A stretch of DNA of 64,000 bases from contig NZ_JAQIOZ010000014.1 of the NCBI RefSeq assembly GCF_028023675.1, positions 58,531 to 122,530 of the forward strand, given 5' to 3'. The stretch is from Primorskyibacter aestuariivivens. GTDB taxonomy: Bacteria; Pseudomonadota; Alphaproteobacteria; Rhodobacterales; Rhodobacteraceae. Made by a program: the position numbers and the translations under genes. Shown here piece by piece: positions 43,198 through 51,775 of the stretch (the first letter of the stretch is position 1; each line of letters opens with the position of its first letter). Under the pieces are notes generated by a model that was not told where the DNA came from, searched no databases, and was given only the letters and a program-made list of their open reading frames with translations.

Positions 43198-45630
43198 ATG
43201 AGCACATTTCCTCAAACGGCCCGCGTGGTCATCATCGGTGGTGGCGCGGTGGGCGCGTCCTGTGCCTATCACATCGCCAAGTCCGGGTGGGACGTCGTCC
43301 TGCTTGAGAAAAACGAACTGACCGCCGGATCAACATGGCACGCCGCCGGGAATTGCCCGTCTTTCAGCACCTCCTGGGCGGTGATGAACATGCAGCGCTA
43401 TTCTTTGGGGCTGTATCGCCAGCTTGCGGACGAGGTGGATTACCCGATGAACTACCATGTGACCGGGTCGATCCGGCTTGGTCATTCCAGGGAGCGCATG
43501 CAGGAGTTCGAACGCGCCCGTGGCATGGGACGGTATCAGGGGCTGGACCTTGAAATGCTGCAGGTCTCAGACCTCAAATCGCGCTACCCCTTTCTTGAAA
43601 CCCACGATCTGGCCGGGGCGCTCTACGACCCGGACGATGGTGACATTGATCCCGCCCAACTTACGCAGGCGCTGGCCAAGGGCGCGCGCATGGCAGGTGC
43701 CCGGATCGAACGGTTCTGCCCCGCAACCGGCGTCAGCCGGGACAAGGGCGAATGGATCGTGCATACCGAAAAGGGCGATATTCGCTGCGAAAAAGTGGTC
43801 AATGCCGCAGGCTACTATGCGCAGCGCGTCGGTGAATGGTTCAAACCCTATGGCGGGCGCACTGTGCCGATGGCAGTGATGAGCCACCAGTTCTTTCTGA
43901 CCGAAGAAATCCCCGCGCTCAAGGAATGGTCCGAGGAGAACGGCAAGCTGCCGCTCCTGCGCGATGTCGACAGTTCCTACTACCTGAGGCAGGAGAAATA
44001 CGGGCTGAACCTCGGCCCCTATGAGCGCTATGGCAAGGCGCATTGGATCACACCCGACGATCCGATGCCCGAGGATTTCTCGTTCCAGCTATATCCAGAC
44101 GATCTGGAGCGGATCGAATGGCAGATCGAGGACGCGATGAAACGCGTGCCCTTGTTGGCCGAGGGCGGCGTGGGGCGCAATATCAACGGCCCCATCCCCT
44201 ATGCGCCCGATGGTCTGCCGCTTCTGGGGCCGATGCCGGGGGTGCCCAACGCGTTCGAGGCATGTGTGTTCACCTTTGGCATCACGCAAGCCGGTGGGGC
44301 GGGCAAGGTGCTGGCCGAATGGGTGACCGAAGGCTGCACCGAATGGGACATGTGGGCCGTCGATCCTCGGCGCTACACCGATTACACTGACCGGCAATAT
44401 TGCATCGACAAGGCGCTGGAGGTCTATGGCCACGAATACGCCATGCATTTCCCCCACCACCGCTGGCCCGCCGCACCGGACCGGCGCCTCTCGGCGTTGC
44501 ATTCCCGCCTCAAAAACGCGGGCGCGCAATTCGGCGATTACAACGGGTGGGAGCGCGCCAACTGGTTTGCCGCCCCGGGCGATGACACCTCGGAAGAGGC
44601 CACCCATACCTGGGAACGTAACGGCCCCTGGCAACCGCGTGTCGAAGAGGAATGCGCGGCGGTGCGAGATGGTGCAGGTGTCATTGCCATTTCCGGCTTT
44701 ACCCGGCTGGCGGTCGAAGGGCCGGGCGCGCGGGCGCATGTGGACAGCCTGACCTGTTCGCGCCTGCCCAAACCGGGGCGTGTGGGGCTGGCCTATTTCC
44801 CGGACGAGCGCGGTCGCATCCTCACCGAAATGTCGGTGATCCCGCAGAGCGACGATGTGATCTGGCTCATCACGGCGGCCGTGGCGCAATGGCATGACCG
44901 CGATGTGCTGTTGCAGAACCTGCCCGAGGGTGTGCAGGTGCATGATCGCACGGACAAATATGACTGCCTGCTGGTCACCGGTCCCAAGGCGCGCGACATC
45001 CTTGCACCGCTCACGGACGGGGACCTTTCATTGCCATGGCTGAGTTTTCAGGAGGCCACTGTTTGCGGCAAGCAGGTTGTGCTCTTGCGCGTGTCCTTTG
45101 CGGGTGAGTTGGGCTGGGAAATCCACTGTGACGCGGCCGACGCGCCTGAAATCTGGGATGCGGTGACAGGCGCCGGGGCCAAACCCTTTGGCATGTATGC
45201 CCTCAACGCGCTGCGGATCGAAAAAGGCTACCGCGCTTGGAAGGGCGATCTGTCCACCGATTATACCCTGCTCGAAGGCGGGCTGGAGCGCTTCATCGAC
45301 TGGGCAAAACCCTTCCCGGGCAAAGCCGCGCTGGAAGCAGAGCGGGACAGCGGACCCCAGAAACGCTTCGTCGTCATGGCGGTTGATGCCGGGGCGTGCG
45401 ACGCGCCCTATATGTCGACAATCTGGCACGACGGTGCTGTCGTGGGCGAAGTCACCTCCGGGGACTGGGGTTACCGCGTGGGCGGGTCCATGGCGCTTGG
45501 CATGATCCGCGCCGATCTGGCCGGGGCGGGCACCGAGGTCGAGATCGACATTTATGGTGAACGCTGCCGCGCGACGATCACCGGGGATGGACCGCTTTGG
45601 GACCCGGCAAACGAACGGTTGCGGGCATGA
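43198..45630 (+). CDS. Dimethylglycine/sarcosine dehydrogenase-like FAD protein with GcvT domain (paralogue 1)
   Basis: The 810-residue protein has an N-terminal DAO fold: FAD site VVIIGGGAVGASCAYHIAKSG, then LTAGSTWHAAGNCPSF, whose His is the covalent flavin attachment site in this family. A linker with HHRWPAAPDRRLSALHSRL follows. The C-terminal aminomethyltransferase half (about 430-810) includes NALRIEKGYRAWKGDLSTD. The family demethylates dimethylglycine or sarcosine and passes the one-carbon unit to tetrahydrofolate. After WHAAG it diverges strongly from its paralogue at 46700, so the substrates may differ. It is the first gene of the betaine module. Confidence 0.85.
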   Translation: MSTFPQTARVVIIGGGAVGASCAYHIAKSGWDVVLLEKNELTAGSTWHAAGNCPSFSTSWAVMNMQRYSLGLYRQLADEVDYPMNYHVTGSIRLGHSRERMQEFERARGMGRYQGLDLEMLQVSDLKSRYPFLETHDLAGALYDPDDGDIDPAQLTQALAKGARMAGARIERFCPATGVSRDKGEWIVHTEKGDIRCEKVVNAAGYYAQRVGEWFKPYGGRTVPMAVMSHQFFLTEEIPALKEWSEENGKLPLLRDVDSSYYLRQEKYGLNLGPYERYGKAHWITPDDPMPEDFSFQLYPDDLERIEWQIEDAMKRVPLLAEGGVGRNINGPIPYAPDGLPLLGPMPGVPNAFEACVFTFGITQAGGAGKVLAEWVTEGCTEWDMWAVDPRRYTDYTDRQYCIDKALEVYGHEYAMHFPHHRWPAAPDRRLSALHSRLKNAGAQFGDYNGWERANWFAAPGDDTSEEATHTWERNGPWQPRVEEECAAVRDGAGVIAISGFTRLAVEGPGARAHVDSLTCSRLPKPGRVGLAYFPDERGRILTEMSVIPQSDDVIWLITAAVAQWHDRDVLLQNLPEGVQVHDRTDKYDCLLVTGPKARDILAPLTDGDLSLPWLSFQEATVCGKQVVLLRVSFAGELGWEIHCDAADAPEIWDAVTGAGAKPFGMYALNALRIEKGYRAWKGDLSTDYTLLEGGLERFIDWAKPFPGKAALEAERDSGPQKRFVVMAVDAGACDAPYMSTIWHDGAVVGEVTSGDWGYRVGGSMALGMIRADLAGAGTEVEIDIYGERCRATITGDGPLWDPANERLRA

Positions 45631-45688
45631 CTCCGACCTGTTCTTCTTCTGTTCAAAAATACCTCGGGGGAGCCGTCCACAGGGCGGC

Positions 45689-45703
45689 GGGGGCAGAGCC
45701 CCC
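45689..45703. repeat. Short GC palindrome (GGGGGC-AGA-GCCCCC)
   Basis: A 6-bp stem with an AGA loop lies in the 91-bp spacer between the dehydrogenase and methyltransferase genes, followed by AAAAAGGAG, which serves as the ribosome site of the next gene. Similar GGGGCAGAGCCCC palindromes recur between genes in Rhodobacterales. Confidence 0.55.
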
Positions 45704-45721
45704 AAAAAGGAGCGCAAGGCA

Positions 45722-46630
45722 ATGACGGACATAACCATTCTCGATGGCGGTATGGGGCAGGAGCTGATCAAACGCTCTGGCCAGCCTGCCACACCGCTCT
45801 GGTCCACGCAGGTGATGATCGACAAGCCCGGGCTGGTGGGCGAGGTTCATACCGCCTATGCCGAAGCGGGGGCGATGGTGGCCACGACCAACAGCTACGC
45901 AATCCACCGCGACCGGCTGCGCGGCGGGGCCTCCAACCACTATGCCAGCGATGGCGTGGAACTGCCTGACATGCAGGACCGGTTCGAAGCCTTGCACATG
46001 GCGGCGTTGAAAGAGGCCGACGCGGTGCGTGGGCGCTGCCGGATCGCTGGATCCATCGGGCCACTGGGTGCGTCCTACCGGCCCGATCTGCATCCCGGTT
46101 TAGACGAGGCCACGGCGCTTTATGCCGAGATTGTCCATCTGCAGGCCCCGCATGTGGATATGCTGCTGTTTGAAACCATTGCCTCGCTTGAGGCGGCCCG
46201 CGCCTGCCTTGCCGCCGGTCGCCAATCGGACCGGCCGGTCTGGCTGGCCTTTACCGTGGATGACGAGAACGGCAGCCTGCTGCGCTCGGGTGAACCCATG
46301 GCCGAAGCGGCAAGGATCGGAGCCGAAGCGGATGCGGTGCTGGCCAATTGCTCCGCACCCGAAGCGATGCCGCGCGCGCTCGACGCTCTGGCCGGGGCCG
46401 GGGTGCCGATCGGGGCCTATGCCAATGCCTTTGCGATGATCACCAAGGATTTCATCAAGGGTGGCACGACGGCCAGCGATCTGCGCCAGCGCGAAGACAT
46501 GGTGCCGAGGGTCTATGCGGATCATGCGATGCGCTGGGTGGATCAGGGCGCGACGATCATTGGCGGCTGCTGTGAAACCGGCCCCGACCATATCGCCGAG
46601 ATCGCCAAACGTGTGAAAGCGCGGGGCTGA
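45722..46630 (+). CDS. Betaine-homocysteine S-methyltransferase-like protein
   Basis: The 302-residue homocysteine S-methyltransferase (pfam02574) opens with ILDGGMGQELIKRSG. Zinc cysteines are visible in VLANCSAPEAM and IIGGCCETGPDHI. The length and context favour BHMT over the cobalamin-dependent MetH module: glycine betaine plus homocysteine would give dimethylglycine plus methionine. It sits between two dimethylglycine/sarcosine dehydrogenase paralogues, providing their substrate. S-methylmethionine or DMSP as methyl donor cannot be excluded. AAAAAGGAG precedes the ATG. Confidence 0.86.
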   Translation: MTDITILDGGMGQELIKRSGQPATPLWSTQVMIDKPGLVGEVHTAYAEAGAMVATTNSYAIHRDRLRGGASNHYASDGVELPDMQDRFEALHMAALKEADAVRGRCRIAGSIGPLGASYRPDLHPGLDEATALYAEIVHLQAPHVDMLLFETIASLEAARACLAAGRQSDRPVWLAFTVDDENGSLLRSGEPMAEAARIGAEADAVLANCSAPEAMPRALDALAGAGVPIGAYANAFAMITKDFIKGGTTASDLRQREDMVPRVYADHAMRWVDQGATIIGGCCETGPDHIAEIAKRVKARG

Positions 46631-46634
46631 GCCC

Positions 46635-46681
46635 CCGATTTCTTTGAAAGAAATCGGTCCGAAATCTTTTGAAGATTTCGG
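46635..46681. repeat. Double palindrome (GAAATC family), copy 2
   Basis: Hairpin 46635-46657 (CCGATTTCTT and complement) and hairpin 46659-46681 (CCGAAATCTT and complement) repeat the arrangement at 20647-20692. Here they lie between two co-directional genes, 5 bp after the BHMT stop codon, so they would attenuate or punctuate the betaine operon. Confidence 0.65.
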
Positions 46682-46699
46682 CACCGGGAGAGACAGAGA

Positions 46700-49141
46700 A
46701 TGGTTTATATTCCAAACAAGGCCCGCGTGGTCATTATCGGTGGCGGTGTGATCGGCTGTTCGGTGGCCTATCACCTGACAAAACTGGGGTGGACAGATGT
46801 TGTGCTTCTGGAGCGCAAGCAACTGACCTCAGGCACCACATGGCACGCCGCCGGGCTGATTGCGCAGCTGCGCGCGACGGCCAACATGACCAAGCTCGCG
46901 AAATATTCGCAGGAGCTATACGGGTCTTTGGAAGAGGAAACCGGTGTCGCGACCGGGTTCAAGCGGGTTGGCTCGATCACCGTGGCGCTGACGGACGAGC
47001 GGATGGAGGAGCTGAAGCGATCGGCGGCCATGGCGCGCGCTTTTGGCGTGGAGATCGAAGAGATTTCTCCGGCCGAGGTCGGCCAGCGCTACGCGCATCT
47101 CAACCTCGACGGCGTCGTGGGTGGTGTCTACCTCCCCAAGGACGGGCAGGGGGACCCGGCCAATATCGCGCTGGCCATGGCCAAGGGCGCGCGGCAGCGC
47201 GGTGCGGTCGTGACTGAGCGCACCAAGGCGACGGGCGTGGCCCGCAATGGTGCCCGGATCACCGGCGTGGATTGGGCGGACGAGGCGGGTGCCTCCGGCC
47301 ATATTGCCTGTGATCACGTGGTCAATTGCGCGGGGATGTGGGGGCATGAGGTCGGGCGCATTCTGGGGGTGAACGTGCCGCTTCAGGCCTGCGAGCATTT
47401 CTATATCGTCTCGGAACCGATTGCCGGGCTGACGCAGCTTCCGGTGCTGCGGGTGCCGGATGAATGCGCCTATTACAAGGAAGACGCGGGCAAAATGATG
47501 CTGGGCGCGTTTGAGCCCCACGCGAAGCCTTGGGGGCCGATCCCCGGTGATTTCGAATTTGACCAGCTGCCCGAGGATTTCGACCATTTCGAACCGATCC
47601 TCGAATGGGCGGTAAACCGTATGCCGATGCTGGGCGAGGCGGGGATCCACACCTTCTTCAACGGTCCGGAAAGCTTCACGCCAGACGATGCTTATCACCT
47701 TGGCCTTGCGCCGGGGATGGACAACGTCTGGGTCGCGGCAGGCTTCAATTCCATCGGCATCCAGAGCGCGGGCGGCGCGGGGATGGCGCTGGCGCAATGG
47801 ATGGAGGACGGGGAGAAACCTTTTGACCTGGGTGATGTGGATGTTGCCCGGATGCAGCCGTTTCAGGGCAATAAACGCTATCTCATGGAACGCTCGACCG
47901 AAACGCTGGGGCTGCTCTATGCCGATCATTTCCCCTATCGTCAGAAAGCCACGGCGCGCGGGGTGCGGCGGACGCCATTCCACACGCATTTGGCTGAACG
48001 CGGCGCGGTATTTGGTGAACTGGCCGGATGGGAACGCGCCAACTGGTTCGCGCGCGATGGGCAAGAGCGGGAATATCGCTATTCGTGGAAGCGTCAGAAT
48101 TTCTTTGACAACGTTGCAGAGGAAGTGGGGGCGGTTCGTACCGGTGTTGGCATGTATGACATGTCCTCCTTCGGCAAGATCCGAGTCGAGGGGCGCGAGG
48201 CCGAGGCTTTCCTGAACCATGTCTGCGGGGCCGACATGTCCGTGCCGGTGGGAAAGATCGTTTACACGCAATTCCTCAATGCGCGCGGCGGGATCGAGGC
48301 GGATGTAACGGTGACACGGCTGAGCGAAACCGCCTATCTGGTGGTCACGCCTGCCGCCACGCGGCTGGCGGACGAGACATGGCTGCGCCGTCATCGCGGT
48401 GACCGCAATGTGGTGATCACCGATGTGACACCGGGCGAAGGTGTGCTGGCCGTAATGGGGCCGAAGGCGCGCGATCTGCTGCAAGCCGTGTCGCCCAACG
48501 ACTTCACCAATGCGACAAACCCTTTCGGCACTGCACAGGAGATCGAGATCGGCATGGGCCTCGCCCGCGCGCATCGGGTGTCCTATGTGGGCGAACTGGG
48601 TTGGGAGCTTTACGTGAGCGCCGACATGGCGGGCCATGTGTTCGAGACGCTGGCCGAGGCAGGCGCGGATCACGGGCTGAAGCTCTGCGGCATGCATATG
48701 ATGGATTGCGCCCGGATCGAAAAAGCCTTTCGCCACTTTGGCCATGACATCACCTGCGAGGATCACGTGCTGGAGGCGGGGTTGGGCTTTGCGGTCTCCA
48801 AAACCAAACCCGATTTCATCGGCCGTGACGCCGTAGAGCGCAAACGTGAGGGCGGGCTGGAAAAACGCCTGTTGCAGTTCCGCCTGACCGATCCCGAGCC
48901 GTTGCTCTATCACAATGAGCCGGTGATCCGGGATGGCGAGATCGTGGGTTACCTGTCCTCGGGGGCCTATGGCCACCACCTCGGCGGGGCCATCGGGCTG
49001 GGCTATGTGCCTTGCGAGGGCGAAAGCGCGGCGGAGGTGCTGGCCTCCAGTTACGAGATCGACGTGGCGGGCACGCGCGTGGCGGCGGAGGCGTCGCTGA
49101 AGCCGATGTATGACCCCAAATCGGAGCGGGTGAAGGTTTGA
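46700..49141 (+). CDS. Dimethylglycine/sarcosine dehydrogenase-like FAD protein with GcvT domain (paralogue 2)
   Basis: The 813-residue protein has FAD motif ARVVIIGGGVIGCSVAYHLT and covalent-FAD His in SGTTWHAAGLIAQLRATAN. The sequence after WHAAG fits classical DMGDH/sarcosine dehydrogenase well. The C-terminal half (about 430-813) is the aminomethyltransferase fold with tetrahydrofolate-binding features such as GMHMMDCARIEKAFRHFG. Together with BHMT and paralogue 1 it would take betaine-derived dimethylglycine to sarcosine and glycine. The 65 bp before it hold a double hairpin and a GGGAGAG ribosome site. Confidence 0.88.
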   Translation: MVYIPNKARVVIIGGGVIGCSVAYHLTKLGWTDVVLLERKQLTSGTTWHAAGLIAQLRATANMTKLAKYSQELYGSLEEETGVATGFKRVGSITVALTDERMEELKRSAAMARAFGVEIEEISPAEVGQRYAHLNLDGVVGGVYLPKDGQGDPANIALAMAKGARQRGAVVTERTKATGVARNGARITGVDWADEAGASGHIACDHVVNCAGMWGHEVGRILGVNVPLQACEHFYIVSEPIAGLTQLPVLRVPDECAYYKEDAGKMMLGAFEPHAKPWGPIPGDFEFDQLPEDFDHFEPILEWAVNRMPMLGEAGIHTFFNGPESFTPDDAYHLGLAPGMDNVWVAAGFNSIGIQSAGGAGMALAQWMEDGEKPFDLGDVDVARMQPFQGNKRYLMERSTETLGLLYADHFPYRQKATARGVRRTPFHTHLAERGAVFGELAGWERANWFARDGQEREYRYSWKRQNFFDNVAEEVGAVRTGVGMYDMSSFGKIRVEGREAEAFLNHVCGADMSVPVGKIVYTQFLNARGGIEADVTVTRLSETAYLVVTPAATRLADETWLRRHRGDRNVVITDVTPGEGVLAVMGPKARDLLQAVSPNDFTNATNPFGTAQEIEIGMGLARAHRVSYVGELGWELYVSADMAGHVFETLAEAGADHGLKLCGMHMMDCARIEKAFRHFGHDITCEDHVLEAGLGFAVSKTKPDFIGRDAVERKREGGLEKRLLQFRLTDPEPLLYHNEPVIRDGEIVGYLSSGAYGHHLGGAIGLGYVPCEGESAAEVLASSYEIDVAGTRVAAEASLKPMYDPKSERVKV

Positions 49142-49193
49142 TACTTGGCATGCCCCCGCATCGGGCCTACCCCTTGGGCAAAAGAGAGGCCCG

Positions 49194-50102
49194 ATGCGCA
49201 GCGCTGACAACGTGACCCCATGTCCCAACGAAGACACCGGCGCGGGGCTGGTATTTGCGGTTGCGGCCTATGTGCTCTGGGGGTTTCTGCCGCTCTATCT
49301 CAAGGCGCTATCTCATATTCCAGCGGCAGAGGTGGTCTTGCATCGGGTGATCTGGTCCGTACCTTTGGCGGGGGCCGTGCTCGTCGCCATGGGGCGCACG
49401 GGCGATCTGCGCGAGGCGCTGAAATCGCCGCGTATGCTGGCCATGGGATGCGTGACCGCAGCGCTGATTTCCATCAACTGGGGCATCTATGTCTGGGCCA
49501 TCGCCACGGACCGGGCGCTGGATGCGGCGCTGGGCTACTATATCAACCCACTGTTCAGCATCTTCCTTGGGGCGCTGCTTCTGGGCGAGCGTCTGAACAG
49601 GGCGCAGATGGTGGCGATTGCATTGGCGGCGGGGGCGGTTCTTGTACTGGCGCTGGACGCTGGACGCCTGCCATGGGCGGCGATTGGCCTGATGCTGAGC
49701 TGGGGGTTTTATGCGCTGGCCAAGAAACAGCTGCCCATCGGGCCAAATCAGGGGTTCTTGCTGGAAGTGCTCATCCTGACCGGCCCGGCGCTGGCCTATT
49801 TCAGTTGGCTCGTGGCGCAGGGAGAAAGCCATTTCATGGCGGGCGATGCCGTGGATACGTGGTTGCTTCTTGGCTGTGGCGTGGTCACGGCGGTGCCGCT
49901 GTTGCTTTATGCCAACGGGGCCAAGCTGTTGCGGCTCTCGACGGTTGGGATCCTGCAATATATCGCGCCGACGATGATTTTCCTCGTTGCGGTCTTTGTC
50001 TTCGATGAACCCTTTGGCCAGGCGCGGATGATCGCCTTTCCCATGATATGGGCGGCGCTGGTGATCTATTCCGTCGCGATGTGGCGAAACCGGCGGCGGT
50101 AA
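49194..50102 (+). CDS. rarD: EamA-family transporter RarD
   Basis: The 302-residue protein has ten membrane helices and the RarD signatures YVLWGFLPLYLKAL, INWGIYVWAI, DAALGYYINPLFSIFLGALLL and LRLSTVGILQYIAPTMIFLV. Substrate unknown. It is preceded by AGAGGCCCG and separated by 52 bp from the dehydrogenase, probably in its own unit. Confidence 0.92.
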   Translation: MRSADNVTPCPNEDTGAGLVFAVAAYVLWGFLPLYLKALSHIPAAEVVLHRVIWSVPLAGAVLVAMGRTGDLREALKSPRMLAMGCVTAALISINWGIYVWAIATDRALDAALGYYINPLFSIFLGALLLGERLNRAQMVAIALAAGAVLVLALDAGRLPWAAIGLMLSWGFYALAKKQLPIGPNQGFLLEVLILTGPALAYFSWLVAQGESHFMAGDAVDTWLLLGCGVVTAVPLLLYANGAKLLRLSTVGILQYIAPTMIFLVAVFVFDEPFGQARMIAFPMIWAALVIYSVAMWRNRRR

Positions 50103-50141
50103 CGCTTGCAGCCAAGCTCTGGATTTGTCAGGGACAGTGCC

Positions 50142-50789
50142 ATGAGCGACACCTACGCCCCACCCGACACGCCGCTGGACGTGCTGCACGAGGATCACGA
50201 GATCCTCATCGTGAACAAACCCGCCGGTCTGCTTTCGGTTCCGGGCAAGGGCGCGCATCTGGCCGATTGCCTGATTACCCGGGTGCAGGAGGTGTTCCCG
50301 ACAGCGCTTCTTGTGCATCGGCTGGACCGGGATACCTCGGGCGTGATGGTCTTTGCTCTGACCCCGCATGCGCAGCGCCACTTGGGCCTGCAATTCGAGA
50401 AACGGCAGGTGAAAAAGACCTATGTCGCGCGGCTCTGGGGGCGGTTAGAACCCAAGACCGGCACCGTGGACCTGCCCCTGATCGTGGACTGGCCGAACCG
50501 GCCGCGGCAGATGGTGTGCCATGAAACCGGCAAACCGGCGCAGACCGATTGGCGGGTGGTGAAATACGGGGACAACGAGACCCGCGTGCGTTTCATGCCC
50601 AAAACCGGGCGCAGCCATCAATTGCGCGTGCATGCGCTGGCGCTGGGCCATCCCATTCTGGGTGATCCGTTTTATGCGAGCGGTGCGGCGCGGGACTTTC
50701 CCCGGTTGATGCTGCATTCCGAGGAATTGCGCCTGCGTCATCCCGATGGTGGCGAAGGCATGAAATTCCGCGCAAAAGCGCCGTTTTAA
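50142..50789 (+). CDS. rluA: RluA-type pseudouridine synthase
   Basis: The 215-residue enzyme, close to E. coli RluA (219), has no S4 domain. Motifs are ILIVNKPAGLLSVPGKG, LLVHRLDRDTSGVMVF (catalytic Asp in RLDRDTSG), KKTYVARLWG, and the C-terminal PKTGRSHQLRVHALALGHPI. It isomerises uridine in 23S rRNA and/or tRNA position 32. It converges with the MPT-binding gene with a 4-bp overlap. Confidence 0.92.
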   Translation: MSDTYAPPDTPLDVLHEDHEILIVNKPAGLLSVPGKGAHLADCLITRVQEVFPTALLVHRLDRDTSGVMVFALTPHAQRHLGLQFEKRQVKKTYVARLWGRLEPKTGTVDLPLIVDWPNRPRQMVCHETGKPAQTDWRVVKYGDNETRVRFMPKTGRSHQLRVHALALGHPILGDPFYASGAARDFPRLMLHSEELRLRHPDGGEGMKFRAKAPF

Positions 50790-51775
50790 CCGCGGCGTGG
50801 CTGCGGCCGGGTGGGGATTTCCTTGAGCAGCCCGCCGACCCCCATGGCCGCGATGTCATCGCCACTCACTTCCAGTCCACAGGCCACGCGCGACAGCACC
50901 CAATCGGCCCCGTTGAGCGCGGGTGAACGCGCACAGCCCGGCAATCCGATCACCGGGCGACCGCTGAGTTGACCAAGAAACAACAGGTTACCGGGGTCCA
51001 CCGGCATGCCAAAGCGCGTGACGGCCCCGCCCGCAAGGCGCAGAGCCTCCGGGGCCACGTCGTGCGGGTCTGATGTCGCCGAGCCGGTGAGGATCAGGAC
51101 AAGATCACTGTCCAAATCCGACATCGCCTGCGCCACCCGGTCCGTCTCATGCGGCACGCTTTCCACCGCATCCAGAGAAATGCTCAGCGCCTCCAGCCGG
51201 GCGGCAATCGCCGGAACGCCTTTTTCACCGGCACCGCCGGGGATTTCCGTGACAATGAGCGACGCCGTTTCCAGCACTGGCGACGCCATATGCACCGCCC
51301 CGCGCGCCGCGTCACAGGCGGCCTCCAGATCGGCCCCGGGCACGGCATAGGAGATGATCTTGACCGTGCCGACCATCCCACCGGCGCGCATCTGCTGAAA
51401 CGGCGGCACCGTGGCCAGCGTGATCATCGGGTTGATCCGGTTCAGCGCATGCAGACGCGCCACATCCAGCACCGCCACGCCCGGCCCGTTCGCCATGAGA
51501 TTGACACGACCGGTGAAGGCAGTGGTCAAGCGCAGACCCGCGCTGTCCGGATCGGGCACAAGCGCTTCGGCCAGATGCGCCGCCGCCTCGTTTTCGGCCA
51601 CGTCGCCGGGTTCAAGCTGCGCGACAATGACCTCTTGCTTGCCCGCCTCCTGCAAGGCCGCGATATGAGCTTGGGTCAGTGTCTCGCCCTTGCGCAATTT
51701 CCGCCCCTTGAGCTGGATGGAATGCGCCAGCACAGCGCCAAGCGCTTCCGAAACGGGTAGGGGGCCAAAAATCAT
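50786..51775 (-). CDS. MoCF_biosynth-type molybdopterin-binding protein
   Basis: The 329-residue protein has a MogA/MoeA-like molybdopterin-binding domain in its C-terminal part (SDLDSDLVLILTGSATSDPH and RFGMPVDPGNLLFLGQLSGR). The N-terminal domain of about 140 residues opens with PLPVSEALGAVLAHSIQLKG and resembles the MoeA entry domain. It probably handles molybdenum cofactor for a xanthine-dehydrogenase/CO-dehydrogenase-type enzyme, since it is coupled by an ATGA overlap to xdhC upstream. No molybdenum hydroxylase gene is in the window. Confidence 0.83.
   Translation of the reverse strand: MIFGPLPVSEALGAVLAHSIQLKGRKLRKGETLTQAHIAALQEAGKQEVIVAQLEPGDVAENEAAAHLAEALVPDPDSAGLRLTTAFTGRVNLMANGPGVAVLDVARLHALNRINPMITLATVPPFQQMRAGGMVGTVKIISYAVPGADLEAACDAARGAVHMASPVLETASLIVTEIPGGAGEKGVPAIAARLEALSISLDAVESVPHETDRVAQAMSDLDSDLVLILTGSATSDPHDVAPEALRLAGGAVTRFGMPVDPGNLLFLGQLSGRPVIGLPGCARSPALNGADWVLSRVACGLEVSGDDIAAMGVGGLLKEIPTRPQPRRG

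Noticed and set aside
42347..43201. Long plus-strand frame opposite the acidic protein
   Set aside because: It is the mirror of Asp/Glu-rich codons, giving a Val/Phe/Arg-rich product without ordered ends, and overlaps the start of the DMGDH gene.
45630..45722. Spacer before BHMT considered as a riboswitch (SAM or SAH type)
   Set aside because: The spacer is only 91 bp, dominated by a common GC palindrome, and no conserved aptamer core could be recognised.
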